The notes under the pieces are model-generated. The model did not search any database. It saw nothing but the letters and a program-made list of their open reading frames with translations, and had not been told where the DNA came from. A DNA stretch of 64,000 nucleotides from BD1-7 clade bacterium (GTDB lineage: Bacteria; Pseudomonadota; Gammaproteobacteria; Pseudomonadales; DT-91): NCBI GenBank assembly GCA_902705835.1, contig CACSIN010000026.1:210945-274944 (forward strand), read 5' to 3'. This document shows positions 63,735 to 64,000 of the stretch, one piece after another. The position numbers and the translations under genes were made by a program. How positions within the stretch are numbered: the first letter of the stretch is position 1; each line of letters begins with the position of its first letter.

Positions 63735-63896
63735 ATGGATTTAGTTAAAGATCCATCTTTTTTGGAGTATGTTGACGCTATCACTATATTATTTCTGCTA
63801 GCGGTCACTAACGTTCTTTGTAGGTGTTTGATATTTATTGGTTTTGAGGGTTTTTGTTGGTCGGTTGTTGAATTCATACCGGACAAGGAAATATAG
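63735..63896 (+). CDS. Possible small hydrophobic protein (53 aa)
   Basis: An ATG frame with one hydrophobic helix (ITILFLLAVTNVLCRCLIFI) and a charged C-terminus (EFIPDKEI). No Shine-Dalgarno sequence is visible, and the frame lies where attI is expected, so it may be chance or part of a first cassette. Family not recognised. Confidence 0.25.
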   Translation: MDLVKDPSFLEYVDAITILFLLAVTNVLCRCLIFIGFEGFCWSVVEFIPDKEI

Positions 63897-63961
63897 TGAT
63901 GGGTTCAATAGACTTAACTGTTAAATCTGCCAAGCAAGCTTGGAAGTGGTCATCAAAATAA

Positions 63962-63977
63962 CTGTTTGCATATACAG
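63962..63977. promoter_or_regulatory. Second LexA (SOS) box near the right edge
   Basis: CTGTTTGCATATACAG, again a perfect CTGT-N8-ACAG, flanked by A...TA as in strong LexA sites. It must control a gene that starts beyond the window. Confidence 0.75.
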
Positions 63978-64000
63978 TAAAATGTTCTACGTTACTGTGC

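Larger units (their letters stand above)
63610..64000. other. intI leader / presumed attI region up to the window edge
   Basis: 391 bp, AT-rich, with two LexA boxes. Core-like GTTRRRY sequences occur at 63867 (GTTGAAT) and 63920 (GTTAAAT), either of which could be the attI crossover; no complete attC fold was found. Besides the 53-codon frame at 63735 there is a 20-codon ATG frame at 63899-63961 (MGSIDLTVKSAKQAWKWSSK) that may be chance. Confidence 0.45.

Noticed and set aside
63912..63926. attC site (ACTTAAC next to GTTAAAT)
   Set aside because: The two core-like sequences are only one base apart; a real attC needs tens of bases with paired L boxes between them.
1..64000. tRNA or rRNA genes
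   Set aside because: No T-loop signature (GGTTCGAATCC type) with matching acceptor stems and no rRNA-like stretch was seen on either strand.

Overview
The window looks like a chromosome segment of a marine-type gammaproteobacterium, probably from the Oceanospirillales/Pseudomonadales side. The clues are gene orders known from that group: dapA-bamC followed by a metallo-beta-lactamase-fold protein, pepA-holC-valS divergent from lptF-lptG, plus rsmJ, ecotin and a thiolase/multifunctional beta-oxidation operon. I cannot name the genus. No rRNA, tRNA, CRISPR array or intact insertion sequence was seen.

Layout. 1-3.4 kb: end of a methyltransferase gene, a nitronate-monooxygenase-like flavoprotein, UDP-glucose dehydrogenase and a 37-residue membrane peptide. 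3.5-28.8 kb: an accessory block. It starts and ends with a pair of LuxR-type HTH regulators (4.7-6.3 and 26.8-28.8 kb); the two pairs are paralogous and in the same order. Between them lie a TetR regulator, a gene-poor AT-rich stretch, two Rieske oxygenases, an RND/MMPL lipid-type exporter, a 2014-residue lipoprotein (12 Ig-like repeats plus a kelch-like propeller), a frameshifted small gene, a heparinase II/III-like lipoprotein, two unrecognised proteins and a membrane-anchored AraC regulator. A 17-bp motif (consensus CCCTAAWWYGTACYATG) recurs upstream of genes across this block and nowhere else I could find, which suggests one regulon of envelope and surface functions.

28.9-39.6 kb: mostly housekeeping. 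metH has a perfect 20-bp palindrome upstream. It is followed by an HD-GYP protein with altered metal ligands, dapA-bamC, an MBL-fold hydrolase, a beta-carbonic anhydrase, a PilZ protein and rsmJ. 39.7-43.9 kb: a carbamoyltransferase - DUF5989 - SxtJ operon, the same three families as sxtI/sxtK/sxtJ of saxitoxin clusters, facing an SGNH-hydrolase gene, then ecotin. 44.2-52.0 kb: valS, holC and pepA divergent from lptFG. 52.0-58.8 kb: a Tat-exported PLP enzyme, an RDD membrane protein, an OmpR/EnvZ-type two-component system, a Pro-rich protein and an AraC regulator preceded by two 13-bp direct repeats. 59.1-62.5 kb: a strongly codon-biased beta-oxidation operon.

Right edge. From 62.6 kb there is an integron integrase (intI) with a perfect LexA box upstream. 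About 300 bp further on is a second perfect LexA box that must serve a gene beyond the window. The attI site and any cassettes would lie in the last 400 bp and to the right.
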